This document shows, piece after piece, positions 56,701-63,705 of a stretch of 64,000 nt of DNA (position 1 is its first letter; each line of letters opens with the position of its first letter). This DNA is from CAWCDJ01 sp963794265 (GTDB lineage Bacteria > Acidobacteriota > Terriglobia > Bryobacterales > Bryobacteraceae). The DNA is taken from positions 62,001 through 126,000 of the forward strand of contig CAWCDJ010000004.1 of the NCBI GenBank assembly GCA_963794265.1. Direction: 5' to 3'. The position numbers and the translations under genes were made by a program. The notes beneath the pieces are model-generated. The model was not told the DNA's origin and made no database searches. It saw only the letters and a program-made list of their open reading frames with translations.

Positions 56701-56860
56701 ACGACTGCGACTTGGCCGCGTACACCAGCACCAGGGCGGCCGCCACCAGCAAGGAGGCGCCGGCCAGCCACAACATCCCGGTGCCCGCCCGCGGCGCTTT
56801 CGAGACGGCCAGGACGGCGGGCTGCGCGCCGGCCGCGGTCCAACTGCGGGTTACCGCCAT
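53747..56860 (-). CDS. SEDS (RodA/FtsW) polymerase fused to a class B penicillin-binding protein
   Basis: A single 1,037-residue protein. Residues 1-50 are a cytoplasmic tail and TM1. Residues 57-125 form a soluble insert with a ComEA-like start (LINLNSV). Residues 140-525 make the SEDS membrane domain: GPFQPVEL (257-264), KDLGP (326-330), and AGNTDLVLPAIGEE (424-436). A linker of about 15 residues leads to one TM (540-560) and a full transpeptidase: PRGTIYDRNG, SxxK as STFK (786-789), SCN (850-852) and KTGT (975-978). Both the glycosyltransferase and the crosslinking active sites appear intact. Start ATG at 56,860, overlapping the kinase gene by 10 nt. Confidence 0.92.
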   Translation of the reverse strand: MAVTRSWTAAGAQPAVLAVSKAPRAGTGMLWLAGASLLVAAALVLVYAAKSQSFEGSAGLINLNSVSSPAELLPLLEAYPDRAERERVSEAIFETVRKARPLRNIGTLAPLRRSEHLPLAKLKPLMAVRTPLEFRRQLLRSAALYFGGFYLVALVWSLARFRGDRKILPALHLLSGIGLCLMVSLRDPLRDTLEFQKFALGVFLGCLVLALPALRFFDYRRLADWCYTPLFAAMGLFGMLLAFGRGPAGNDAKVNLGPFQPVELIKILLVLFLAGYFTRNWDRLRDLRERRVFPRLFRRVGLARAEHMIPVLVAVAGALVLFFVLKDLGPALVTFFVFLAMFGAARGRPGLVAAGLVLMVASVAIGYRMGQPHTVVDRIHMWISPWDNDVHGGDQLAHALWGFSTGGPFGSGPGWGDPAMIPAGNTDLVLPAIGEEWGFLGVVGVFVLIGFLVARSLRAAVRAGTHYGFFLGLGLASLIAFEMLLISAGVLGVLPLSGVVSPFLSSGNTAMLANFLVFALLASISADDRGDAEKLPHSIRPLRFALAGAAIVLVAMAARYQVIQDRDYLARDAHSFEADGVKRPHHNPRLNSIAAEIPRGTIYDRNGIPLATSSWAELERHRADYQALGISIDQACSRFDTRHYPFGSATTLVLGDLRTGENFHASNASLVEHDSNRKLQGYDYSELAALVRYRHEPGNPEIARVLARDRNIRTTLDIRLQLRAQEILARRLNGQKGAVVVLEAGTGDVLAMVSLPAPDPPGTRTAAPLPDELLDRARYGEYPPGSTFKLVTAIAALSRDPELRHRTFLCRRLADGRAGTWIPGWNRPIKDDIGDRPHGTPDMERAIAVSCNAYFAQLGVHDVGAKALAETAGQMGISTGDPAELRKMLPFAAYGQGPVLISPFKMARVAATIAAGGEMPEGRWQTDSGNTRTDAPVRMLPESQAAFLAEAMRRVVTEGTGRRAMAGSDVSFAGKTGTAQMDVGMPHSWFTGFAPYDGAPARRLAFAVVVEHGGYGALAAAPIAREVMESAKSLGLL

Positions 56861-58431
56861 CGACGCACCCTCCGCTTGGGCTTCTTCGCCGCGGCGCGGG
56901 CCGCGGCTTCTCGCGCTTTGAGCTGCGCGGCATCTTCGCGCTGGCGGATCTCGCGCGGCCCGAGCCGGGCGCCCAGTTGTTCGGCCGCCGCGAACTCGGC
57001 CAAAGCCTTGCCGGAATCCGGCAGCGAGTACGTGTACAGCCGCGCCAGCGCCAGGTGCGGACCCGGGTCGCGCGGCAATCGCCGGGCGGCGTCCTGAAAC
57101 TGGTCGCGCACGTAGAGGCGCAATTGCGTCATCGCACCTTCGGAATATTGCACTCCGCTCAGCCGCTCCAGAGTGGCGTAGCCGCGGCTCAGCGCGAGCT
57201 TCGCCAGCGTGCGGTCGTCCCTGGCGCCCAGGCCCACGGCCCGCACCAGGCAGACCTCGGCCTTTTGCCAGTCGAACCCGTCGAGCGACGCGTTGGCGCT
57301 GTTCGCATAGGCCTCGAAAACGCGGTCGGCCTCCGCGGTGTACATTGCGGGCGTCAGCAGGGCCGGCGGAGTCGCGGGCTTCACCGGTTCGGGTTTCGGA
57401 GCGGCGCTGGCGTGCCATACCTGCCAGCCCACGCTCCCCCCGATCCACAGCCCCATTCCCGCCGCGAACCAGGCCGCCGCGGTCGCCAGCCGGAGCCTTC
57501 TCTTGGCGCGCCGCATGGTGGCGGTGGCCTTCCGCAAACAGGCGCGGGCGGCTTCGATGGTAGCATTGGCGCCCCATGCGACGCGCTGTTCGGCCTCGGC
57601 CACCGTCTGCCGGTGTTCGAGAAACGTCTGTAGATCGGCCTGGAACGCGCGGGCCGAGCGGTAGCGCTTCCTCGGATCGGGCGCCATGGCCTTGCCGCAG
57701 ATCGCACGCAGGCCGCGCGGCACCGCAGCCGGCAGGGCGCGCGGGGGCCTGCGCGAAAGAACCAGTTGTTCCAGCTTCGCCGTGTCCTCCGCCTGGTAAG
57801 GCGGCGTCCCGGCCAGCATCTCGTAGAGCGTGGCGCCCATGGCCCACAGGTCCGATTGCTGGTCTACCTGCGAGCGGCTCAGCCGCTCCGGCGAGCAGTA
57901 GCCCGGGCTGCCGAAGTGGTGTACGGTGGCTTCGCCATTGGCGCGGAGCGTCTTGGCGATTCCAAAATCGAGCAGCCGCACCGTGTCGTTCGGACCCAGG
58001 TGGATATTCGACGGCTTGATATCGCCGTGCACCACGGCCGCTTCGCAGGAATGGAACTTGGCCAGCTGCTCCAGGACTTCGAGTGCTATGGCGGCCGCGC
58101 GAATCGGGTCGATGGAGCGCTCGGTCCGCAGCGCCTCGGCCAGGCTGCGGCCCTCCACGTACTGCATGGCGACGAAGAAATAGCCGTCCTGGTCGCCATA
58201 TTCGTAGATCTCGACCATGCGCGGGTCGAGCGCCTGCAATTCCTTCTGCAGTTCGGCGCCCCTGCGCTCGGCTTCGAGCACCATCTGGTTGACCGCATCG
58301 CCGCCCGCCTGGATGAGCTTCAGCGCGGCCTTGCGGTTTTCCACCGTGTCGATCGCGAGGTACACGTCCGTCATGCTCTTGCCGAGCCGCCGGACAATTT
58401 CGTAACGCCCGATTCGCGTAGGCGCGGTCAT
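56851..58431 (-). CDS. Membrane Ser/Thr protein kinase (PknB-like, divergent ATP loop)
   Basis: A 526-residue kinase. The cytoplasmic kinase domain (about 1-280) has the Lys in AALKLI (38), the catalytic loop VVHGDIKPSN (His-Gly-Asp in place of HRD, Asp137), DFG (155-157) and a SPE motif (180-182). The glycine-rich loop is degenerate: LGKSMTDVYLA (16-26) lacks the usual second and third Gly. A TM (318-338) follows, and the C-terminal 185 residues outside are helical and TPR-like in place of PASTA repeats. Activity is probable because the Lys, Asp and DFG are present. It is 1 nt from the phosphatase gene and overlaps the SEDS-PBP gene by 10 nt. Confidence 0.87.
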   Translation of the reverse strand: MTAPTRIGRYEIVRRLGKSMTDVYLAIDTVENRKAALKLIQAGGDAVNQMVLEAERRGAELQKELQALDPRMVEIYEYGDQDGYFFVAMQYVEGRSLAEALRTERSIDPIRAAAIALEVLEQLAKFHSCEAAVVHGDIKPSNIHLGPNDTVRLLDFGIAKTLRANGEATVHHFGSPGYCSPERLSRSQVDQQSDLWAMGATLYEMLAGTPPYQAEDTAKLEQLVLSRRPPRALPAAVPRGLRAICGKAMAPDPRKRYRSARAFQADLQTFLEHRQTVAEAEQRVAWGANATIEAARACLRKATATMRRAKRRLRLATAAAWFAAGMGLWIGGSVGWQVWHASAAPKPEPVKPATPPALLTPAMYTAEADRVFEAYANSANASLDGFDWQKAEVCLVRAVGLGARDDRTLAKLALSRGYATLERLSGVQYSEGAMTQLRLYVRDQFQDAARRLPRDPGPHLALARLYTYSLPDSGKALAEFAAAEQLGARLGPREIRQREDAAQLKAREAAARAAAKKPKRRVRRWR

Positions 58432-58432
58432 G

Positions 58433-59296
58433 TTATCCCCTTAACTTCAGCGCCGCCCACAGCAGCATGCCGATCAAAACCCCGTACGCCAGGAACGCCA
58501 CGCGGCCGGTGAACACGCGGGCCGGGCCGCGGAGGCGCGTGGCCGCGCGGTGCGGGCGCGTAATTCCGTCCGGGCCGGGGAACTGTGCTCCGGGCACGAA
58601 CAGCACCGTGATATTGTCGCTTCCACCCGCATCGTTGGCCGCATTCACCAGTTCCGACGCAACGCTCGCCGGGTCGCCCGTGTACCGGTGGCTGATTTCC
58701 CGAAGCTGGGCGGCCGTAACCAGGTCCGTCAGTCCGTCGCTGCACAGCAGCAGCGCGGAGTCCGGGCGGAAGCGGCACTTGAAGATCTCGATGAACTCGG
58801 GCTCCTCCGGCAGGCGCGGCTGCGAACCGACGTCGCGGAAGATCTCGTGGCGGCGCGGGTGCCTCATCGCCTCGGTTTCGGTCAGCTCTCCCGAATCCTC
58901 TCCTTCCCCCACCGGAGAATGGTCACGCGTGAGTTTGCGGATGGCGCCTTGCCAGATCAGGTAGAGGCGCGAGTCGCCGACGTGGCCGATCAACACCTCT
59001 TCGTCCTTCACCACGGCCAGCGTGAGGACGCAGGCCATGCCGCGCAATTCCGGCCGCCCGGCGGCGAGCGCGTAGATGCGGTTGTTGGCGTCGGTGATGG
59101 CCTGCCGTATGGCGGCCTCGCCGTCGAGCGCGCACTCGCGGATGGCTTCGACCGCCGTCTCGGCGGCCAGTTCGCCGGCGGCCTGTCCGCCCAATCCGTC
59201 CACTACCAGGAAGATGCCGCGCTCGGGGTCGGCCCAGTAGCGGTCCTCGTTGCGATCGCGCACGAGTCCGGCATCGGTGGCGGCGCCGCAGGTCAT
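58433..59296 (-). CDS. PP2C-family Ser/Thr phosphatase with C-terminal membrane anchor
   Basis: A 287-residue PstP-like phosphatase that would reverse the neighbouring kinase. The metal-site motifs are VRDRNEDRYW (12-21), VVDGLGG (31-37), HVGDSRLYL (105-113), CSDGLTD (185-191) and GSDNIT (225-230). A single membrane helix at 264-284 anchors it, so it faces the cytoplasm with a short tail outside. The ATG overlaps the stop of the 35-residue ORF upstream (ATGA). Its small size is due to lack of the long extracellular tail of mycobacterial PstP. Confidence 0.93.
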   Translation of the reverse strand: MTCGAATDAGLVRDRNEDRYWADPERGIFLVVDGLGGQAAGELAAETAVEAIRECALDGEAAIRQAITDANNRIYALAAGRPELRGMACVLTLAVVKDEEVLIGHVGDSRLYLIWQGAIRKLTRDHSPVGEGEDSGELTETEAMRHPRRHEIFRDVGSQPRLPEEPEFIEIFKCRFRPDSALLLCSDGLTDLVTAAQLREISHRYTGDPASVASELVNAANDAGGSDNITVLFVPGAQFPGPDGITRPHRAATRLRGPARVFTGRVAFLAYGVLIGMLLWAALKLRG

Positions 59297-59400
59297 TTGC
59301 GGCGCTCCGCCCGGAACGAGGTCGCGACGAAGACCACCACGAACGCCAGAAAGACGATTGCGAAGGGAGTATGCAGGCGGTACAGTTCAGCGAGCGTCAC
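59293..59400 (-). CDS. 35-residue single-helix membrane protein inside the FHA-PP2C operon
   Basis: GTG (59,400) to TGA (59,293-59,295). The product VTLAELYRLHTPF, a 17-residue hydrophobic helix, then a short basic tail (FRAERRK), gives one clean membrane segment. GGAG lies 8 nt before the GTG. The start is 4 nt after the FhaA-like stop, and the stop overlaps the PP2C ATG. Packing with a Shine-Dalgarno and 4-nt overlaps argues that it is a real translated gene, not a gap. It is too short for most gene callers. Confidence 0.6.
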   Translation of the reverse strand: MTLAELYRLHTPFAIVFLAFVVVFVATSFRAERRK

Positions 59401-59404
59401 GGTG

Positions 59405-60214
59405 TTATCTCCGGGCTTCGAATGAGAGCCTGATGGCTTCGGCGATGCGGATTTCCGCGTGGTCCGGCACCGCGCGCTCCACCCCGCGCTCGAGCCGCTT
59501 GCCGTTGAGCCAGGTGCCGTTGCGGCTGTTGTCCACGATCACGAACGCCCCGCTCGAGGGGTCGCGGCGCAACCGCAGGTGCTCGCGGGAAACCTCGTCG
59601 CTGGTATAGAGCGGCAATTCCAGCGCCAGGTCGTCGCCGCCCCGGCCGATGCGGATCTCGTCCTGCGTGATGAAGAAGGTCTGAGGTCCGGAATCGTCCT
59701 GGTAGCGGATCTCGGCAAAAACGCGGGCCGGCTGGTGGCGCGTGCTCTGGCGGTCGCGCTCCACCCGCGCGGACGTCACGGAAGGCTCCCGGCCGATGAG
59801 CGTGGTTTTCACGCCGCGATACCCCGGCTGCGGCATGTCGTTCAATTCGGAGTGGATCTCCACGTCCCCCGGCGGCACCGAACTTTCGGTATCGGCGAAG
59901 AACTCGATCCACCAGTCGCTTTGTGCGATGCGACACTGTTTACGCGGAGAGTTCCGGCGGAACAGCGAGATCTTCGCGGCGTTCCACGCAGCCACCCGCG
60001 CATTGAGCGCGCGGCGCGCGTCCTCCCGGATCAGGTCCTGCACTGCCGCCAGGCGCTGATAATCGTCCGGATGGACGTAAATGCTGAAGATACACGGCAG
60101 GAGAATGCTATACCCCATCTCCAGCCGGCCCAGCTCCATGTTGCGGATCAGCTCATCGATGATGGCCTGCCCGCTCACTCTGGGCTGCGGTTGTTTGGCT
60201 CCCGTCTGTGCCAT
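59405..60214 (-). CDS. FhaA-like protein (DUF3662-type domain plus FHA domain)
   Basis: A 269-residue cytoplasmic protein. Residues about 12-115 resemble the DUF3662 N-terminal domain of actinobacterial FhaA (ILLPCIFSIYVHPDDYQRL). A charged linker follows. The C-terminal FHA domain (about 180-269) has IRIGRGG (188-193), SREHLRL (209-215) and DNSRNGTWLNG (228-238), all the phosphothreonine-binding residues. It is the first gene of the kinase operon, 187 nt downstream of the GH95 gene. In mycobacteria FhaA links the kinase to the SEDS/PBP machinery and lipid II flippase; the same bridge is likely here. Confidence 0.9.
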   Translation of the reverse strand: MAQTGAKQPQPRVSGQAIIDELIRNMELGRLEMGYSILLPCIFSIYVHPDDYQRLAAVQDLIREDARRALNARVAAWNAAKISLFRRNSPRKQCRIAQSDWWIEFFADTESSVPPGDVEIHSELNDMPQPGYRGVKTTLIGREPSVTSARVERDRQSTRHQPARVFAEIRYQDDSGPQTFFITQDEIRIGRGGDDLALELPLYTSDEVSREHLRLRRDPSSGAFVIVDNSRNGTWLNGKRLERGVERAVPDHAEIRIAEAIRLSFEARR

Positions 60215-60401
60215 GCGGCTCCTATCGTGACGGCGAGCGAACTCTTCCGCCGCGGCCGCAATGCTCGCCGGAATTGCCGCCGCACAGACGCGGAACGATG
60301 TTATAGACGAAGAGATGGGTGCCCGGTTTCACGCCCGCGGCCTGCGTTACTGAATTTTAATCGACGCGCAGCACGATATCTGCGCGCGTTCGGACATCCG
60401 G

Positions 60402-62843
60402 TTACACGAACCCGATCCGGTAGGATCTCGGCGGCAGGAGTCGCACCCGCACGCCGCCGCCGGCCACGGGTTGCCCGTGAATGCCGGAGATGCGCCGGCC
60501 CCCCGGCGGCCGGAGAACATAATCGCCGGCGAGGCTGGGGACCAGAATAGCGGAAGCCTTTTTCCCCCTGGCCCAGGCGAGGTCTACCGTGACGCCGCCG
60601 CGCGCGCGCAGGCCCCTCACGCGGCCGTTTGGCCAGGCTGCGGGGAGGGCGGGAAAGAAGTGGATCGCCCCATCGTGGCTCTGGATCAGCATTTCGGCAA
60701 TGGCGGCGGTCCCGCCGAAATTCCCGTCGATCTGAAAGATCCAGGAGTCCCCCGAAGGATGCGTGTTGAACAGGTTGGGGCCGGTGGAATGCTGGAGGAG
60801 TGCCACAATCGACTCCCAAGCCTTGTCTCCGTCGAGCAGGCGGGCCCACAGGGCGATGGCCCAGGCCCGGCTCCACCCGGTATAAGCACCCCCCGCGGCA
60901 AGCCGCCGTTCCAGCGAGACCCTGGCGGCCTGGAAGAGATCGGGGGTACGCCGGAGGCTGATTTCGCCGCCGGGGTATACGGGATACAGATGGGACATGT
61001 GGCGCTGGCCGGGTTCCGGCTCCTCGAAATCGTGCGACCACTCCTGCAACTGGCCGTGTTTGCCGATCTGATAGGGAGCCAGGCGCCTCCGGGCGGTATG
61101 GAGCCGTTCGGCAAAATCGGCGTCGACGCCGAGAATGCGGCTGGCTTCGATGCAGTGGGAAAAGAGCTCGGACATGAGCGCCAGGTCCATAGTGCAGCCG
61201 TCGGAGGTTTGGGCGATGCGCCCGTCCGGGCCCTGGAAGCTGTTTTCGGTGGAAAAGGAAGGGCAGGTGGTCAGGCGGCCGTCCTTGCGCGGGATCAGCC
61301 AGTCAAGGCAGAACTCGGCGGCGGATTTGAGGATCGGGTAGGTGCGGGTTCGCAGTACTTCGCGATCGCGGCCGAAGGCGTAGTGTTCCCAGAGGTGGGC
61401 GCAGAGCCAGGGTCCGCTCATCCCCCAGTTGGCCCAGGTGGGCGAACCCTGGCCGAAGCCGCCGACCGGCGCGGACTGCCGCCACAGGTCCGCATTGTGG
61501 TGCGAGACCCAGCCCCGGCAGCCGTAATTCGTTTCGGCGGTGACGGCGCCGTTCTTGCTGAGGCCCTCGATCAGATCGAACAAGGGCTCGTGGCACTCGG
61601 CGAGGTTACAGGTCTCGGCCGGCCAGTAGTTCATTTCGGTGTTGATATTGGTAGTCCAGTTGGAGCTCCACGGCGGGCGGACCTCTTCATTCCAGATGCC
61701 CTGAAGGTTGGCGGGTTGGCTTCCCGGGCGGGAACTCGCAATCAGCAGGTAACGGCCGTATTGAAAATGAAGGGCTGCCAGCGAGGGATCGGGTTTGGCC
61801 GGGAAGGCGCGCAGGCGCTCGCCGGTATCGAGAGCCGGGTCGCCCAGTTCCGGCAGTTCGAGCGAGACGCGGCGGAAAAGGCTCCGGTGATCGGCGATGT
61901 GAGCGTCGCGCAGGGCGGTAAACGTCCCCATTGCGCGGGCGGCGTCGATCTGCCGGCGGCATGAGGCGGCAATATCCGCGGCGGCGCCCGACGGCGCGCG
62001 GTCGTAGCCGCGGTAGCCGGTACTGGCGGCGATCAGAAACGTGACGGTCTTGGCGCCGGTGATCCGGAGCCGGTTCGATTCGCCCGCAACAGCCCCGTCG
62101 GCCAGGGCCTGAATGCGCGCACCGAACCTCATGCCTTTGCCCTCGGCCGGGTCGTACTGGACCGGGTCGGCGGAGCGGACGTAGTTGGGGTCGGCATGAG
62201 AGGGGGCTTTGCCGGCGAGCACCAGGGCTCCGGAGCCGTCGGGTGCGCAGGTGGAGCGCAACCGGCTGTCGAGCGTCGCCGTCAGGCTCATGCCGTTCGG
62301 ATCGGTGGTGGCGAGCCGAACGACGATCACCTGGGCGGGAGCGGAAGCGAACGCCTCGCGTGTGTATTCAAACTGGCCGGCGCGGTACGTGACGCGGGAA
62401 AGGGCGGAGTCGAGATCCAACTCGCGGCGATAGCCCGATACCCTCGCGGCATGCTCGAAGGTCAGATGAAAGTCCGCAAGCGGCAGATAAGACTCGTTAT
62501 ACGGGCCTTGCATCTGCTGGCAGACGCGGTCGGCGCCGACGTAATCCTGCTGGTCGAGCACCAGGCGGCGAACTTCCGGGATGTGCCTCTTGGCATCCGG
62601 GTTGTTCCAGTCGCGGGGGGCGCCGGACCAAAGCGTGTCCTCATTGAGCTGAATCCGTTCTGCGGAGACGCCTCCGAAAATCATGGCGCCGAGGCGGCCG
62701 TTGCCGATGGGCAGCGCGTCGGTCCAACGTGCGGCGGGCTGCTTGTACCAAACAACCAGGGGCCTCCAGGCGGGCGCCTGAGGATCTGCTTCGGCGGCGC
62801 TGAGAGCGGCGGCCGAAGCGACGAATTCGCGACGGGTCAGCAT
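60402..62843 (-). CDS. Tat-exported GH95 family alpha-L-fucosidase
   Basis: An 813-residue GH95 glycosidase, which hydrolyses alpha-1,2-linked L-fucose by inversion. The start ATG at 62,843 begins a Tat signal (LTRREFVASAAALSAAE). The N-terminal beta domain carries the strongly conserved WTDALPIGNGRLGAMIFGG and ERIQLNEDTLWSG. The (alpha/alpha)6 barrel shows NLQGIWNEEVRPPWSSN, TNINTEMNYWPAE, and GWSRAWAIALWARLLDGD. A C-terminal beta domain follows (RGGVTVDLAW). It is well separated from, and likely unrelated to, the kinase operon downstream. Confidence 0.93.
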   Translation of the reverse strand: MLTRREFVASAAALSAAEADPQAPAWRPLVVWYKQPAARWTDALPIGNGRLGAMIFGGVSAERIQLNEDTLWSGAPRDWNNPDAKRHIPEVRRLVLDQQDYVGADRVCQQMQGPYNESYLPLADFHLTFEHAARVSGYRRELDLDSALSRVTYRAGQFEYTREAFASAPAQVIVVRLATTDPNGMSLTATLDSRLRSTCAPDGSGALVLAGKAPSHADPNYVRSADPVQYDPAEGKGMRFGARIQALADGAVAGESNRLRITGAKTVTFLIAASTGYRGYDRAPSGAAADIAASCRRQIDAARAMGTFTALRDAHIADHRSLFRRVSLELPELGDPALDTGERLRAFPAKPDPSLAALHFQYGRYLLIASSRPGSQPANLQGIWNEEVRPPWSSNWTTNINTEMNYWPAETCNLAECHEPLFDLIEGLSKNGAVTAETNYGCRGWVSHHNADLWRQSAPVGGFGQGSPTWANWGMSGPWLCAHLWEHYAFGRDREVLRTRTYPILKSAAEFCLDWLIPRKDGRLTTCPSFSTENSFQGPDGRIAQTSDGCTMDLALMSELFSHCIEASRILGVDADFAERLHTARRRLAPYQIGKHGQLQEWSHDFEEPEPGQRHMSHLYPVYPGGEISLRRTPDLFQAARVSLERRLAAGGAYTGWSRAWAIALWARLLDGDKAWESIVALLQHSTGPNLFNTHPSGDSWIFQIDGNFGGTAAIAEMLIQSHDGAIHFFPALPAAWPNGRVRGLRARGGVTVDLAWARGKKASAILVPSLAGDYVLRPPGGRRISGIHGQPVAGGGVRVRLLPPRSYRIGFV

Positions 62844-63406
62844 GTCTTTGTGAGAGCGAAATCCAATCCAGGCAGCCCGAAAACCGCCCGCGAGATCCAG
62901 TGTATAGCACCGCACGGCGGCGGAAGGCTCGCTCTTCCGGGCTTTGCCGCGTGAGAATTATTGGTGTTCCGCGGCGGGTGCCTGAGGTAAAATGACTAAG
63001 GAGCGTGTCTGCGATGTCGGTGCCGGTCTTCCTATTTTGATCCGAACACCATCAAAATAGGGGGTCCGACTCGATCACAACGCGCTGGTGTGCAAGCTCC
63101 TGGCGGCGTGCCGCAAGGGAGAAGCCTGAAGGCGCTCGGAGGACCCCACCCCGTTTTCAAAACGCGGGTCATTACGGCGGTCGGCACGGCCGAGCGGTAC
63201 GCTCCAAACTCCCTAAATTGCTCCTTACTCCATTTCCGGCCGAATCCTCTTTTTCCCCTGCTAACTTCAGTTAGTACCGGTAATGAGACTGGTACCCACT
63301 AACCTCAGCATTACCTTGCTACCTTGTTGAAAACAGGTACTGGCGCCTTGGTTTTATCCTTGATTAGAAGCTCGTCCCTCGGTTGTAATAGCCTAGGAGG
63401 CCACCA
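62844..63406. other. Long intergenic region, no complete gene
   Basis: No complete gene is seen in 563 bp. It contains an 11-bp perfect inverted repeat (63,031-63,061) and, around 63,065-63,130, an open reading segment with a stop (DHNALVCKLLAACRKGEA) that could be the end of a lost gene. Near 63,270-63,315 there are imperfect repeats of GTTAGTACCGG. The last 50 bases hold the promoter-like TTGATT (63,360) and TGTAAT (63,384), 18 bp apart, then AGGAGG before the pilin ATG. Confidence 0.4.
63031..63061. repeat. 11-bp perfect inverted repeat with 9-nt loop
   Basis: CCTATTTTGAT (63,031-63,041) pairs exactly with ATCAAAATAGG (63,051-63,061). It is unusually AT-rich for this genome. It could be a terminator for the divergent region or a protein-binding site. 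Confidence 0.5.
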
Positions 63407-63598
63407 ATGGCAAAATGGTTATCACAGTTCTGGATTGAGCAGACTGGCCAGGACCTGATTGAGTACACGCTGTGCCTGGCAATCTTCGCGTTGTTGACTA
63501 TGGCACTGGTCGGAGGCCAGGCACCCGCCATCAACGTGATCTGGACGACCATGCACTCGCACCTGACCGAAGGATCGACCGTGGCCGCAGGCGGCTAA
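63407..63598 (+). CDS. Flp-type (type IVb) pilin-like protein, 63 aa
   Basis: A short pilin-like protein. After a leader of about 14 residues, GQDLIEYTLCLAIFALL gives the Flp signature (prepilin cleavage Gly, Glu-Tyr pair, hydrophobic helix). In Flp pilins the Glu five residues past cleavage is required for processing. AGGAGG 6 nt before the ATG is a near-ideal ribosome site, unusual in this window. No Tad/CpaB machinery is present nearby, so it stands alone or is an orphan. It could be used by a distant Tad system. Confidence 0.78.
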   Translation: MAKWLSQFWIEQTGQDLIEYTLCLAIFALLTMALVGGQAPAINVIWTTMHSHLTEGSTVAAGG

Positions 63599-63705
63599 CC
63601 GCCTCGATGCCGCTCGCGTCCGAACACCTTCACCGCTCCACCGTTGCCCATCCGGTTCGAACCCACCCCTTTGCCAATTGCGGCGTAACGTTAAAATAGA
63701 GGTCC

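Noticed and set aside
53747..57847. A still longer version of the SEDS-PBP frame beginning at 57,847
   Set aside because: The extra 329 codons lie in the kinase gene in another frame and are a shadow; the ATG at 56,860 fits the family and the overlap.
56851..58431. Kinase as a catalytically dead pseudokinase
   Set aside because: Although the Gly loop and HRD are altered, the ATP Lys, catalytic Asp and DFG remain, so activity is still plausible.
63650..63680. GGTTCGAACCC resembling a tRNA T-loop
   Set aside because: The flanks do not form the five-base T stem, and no anticodon or acceptor arm is found upstream.
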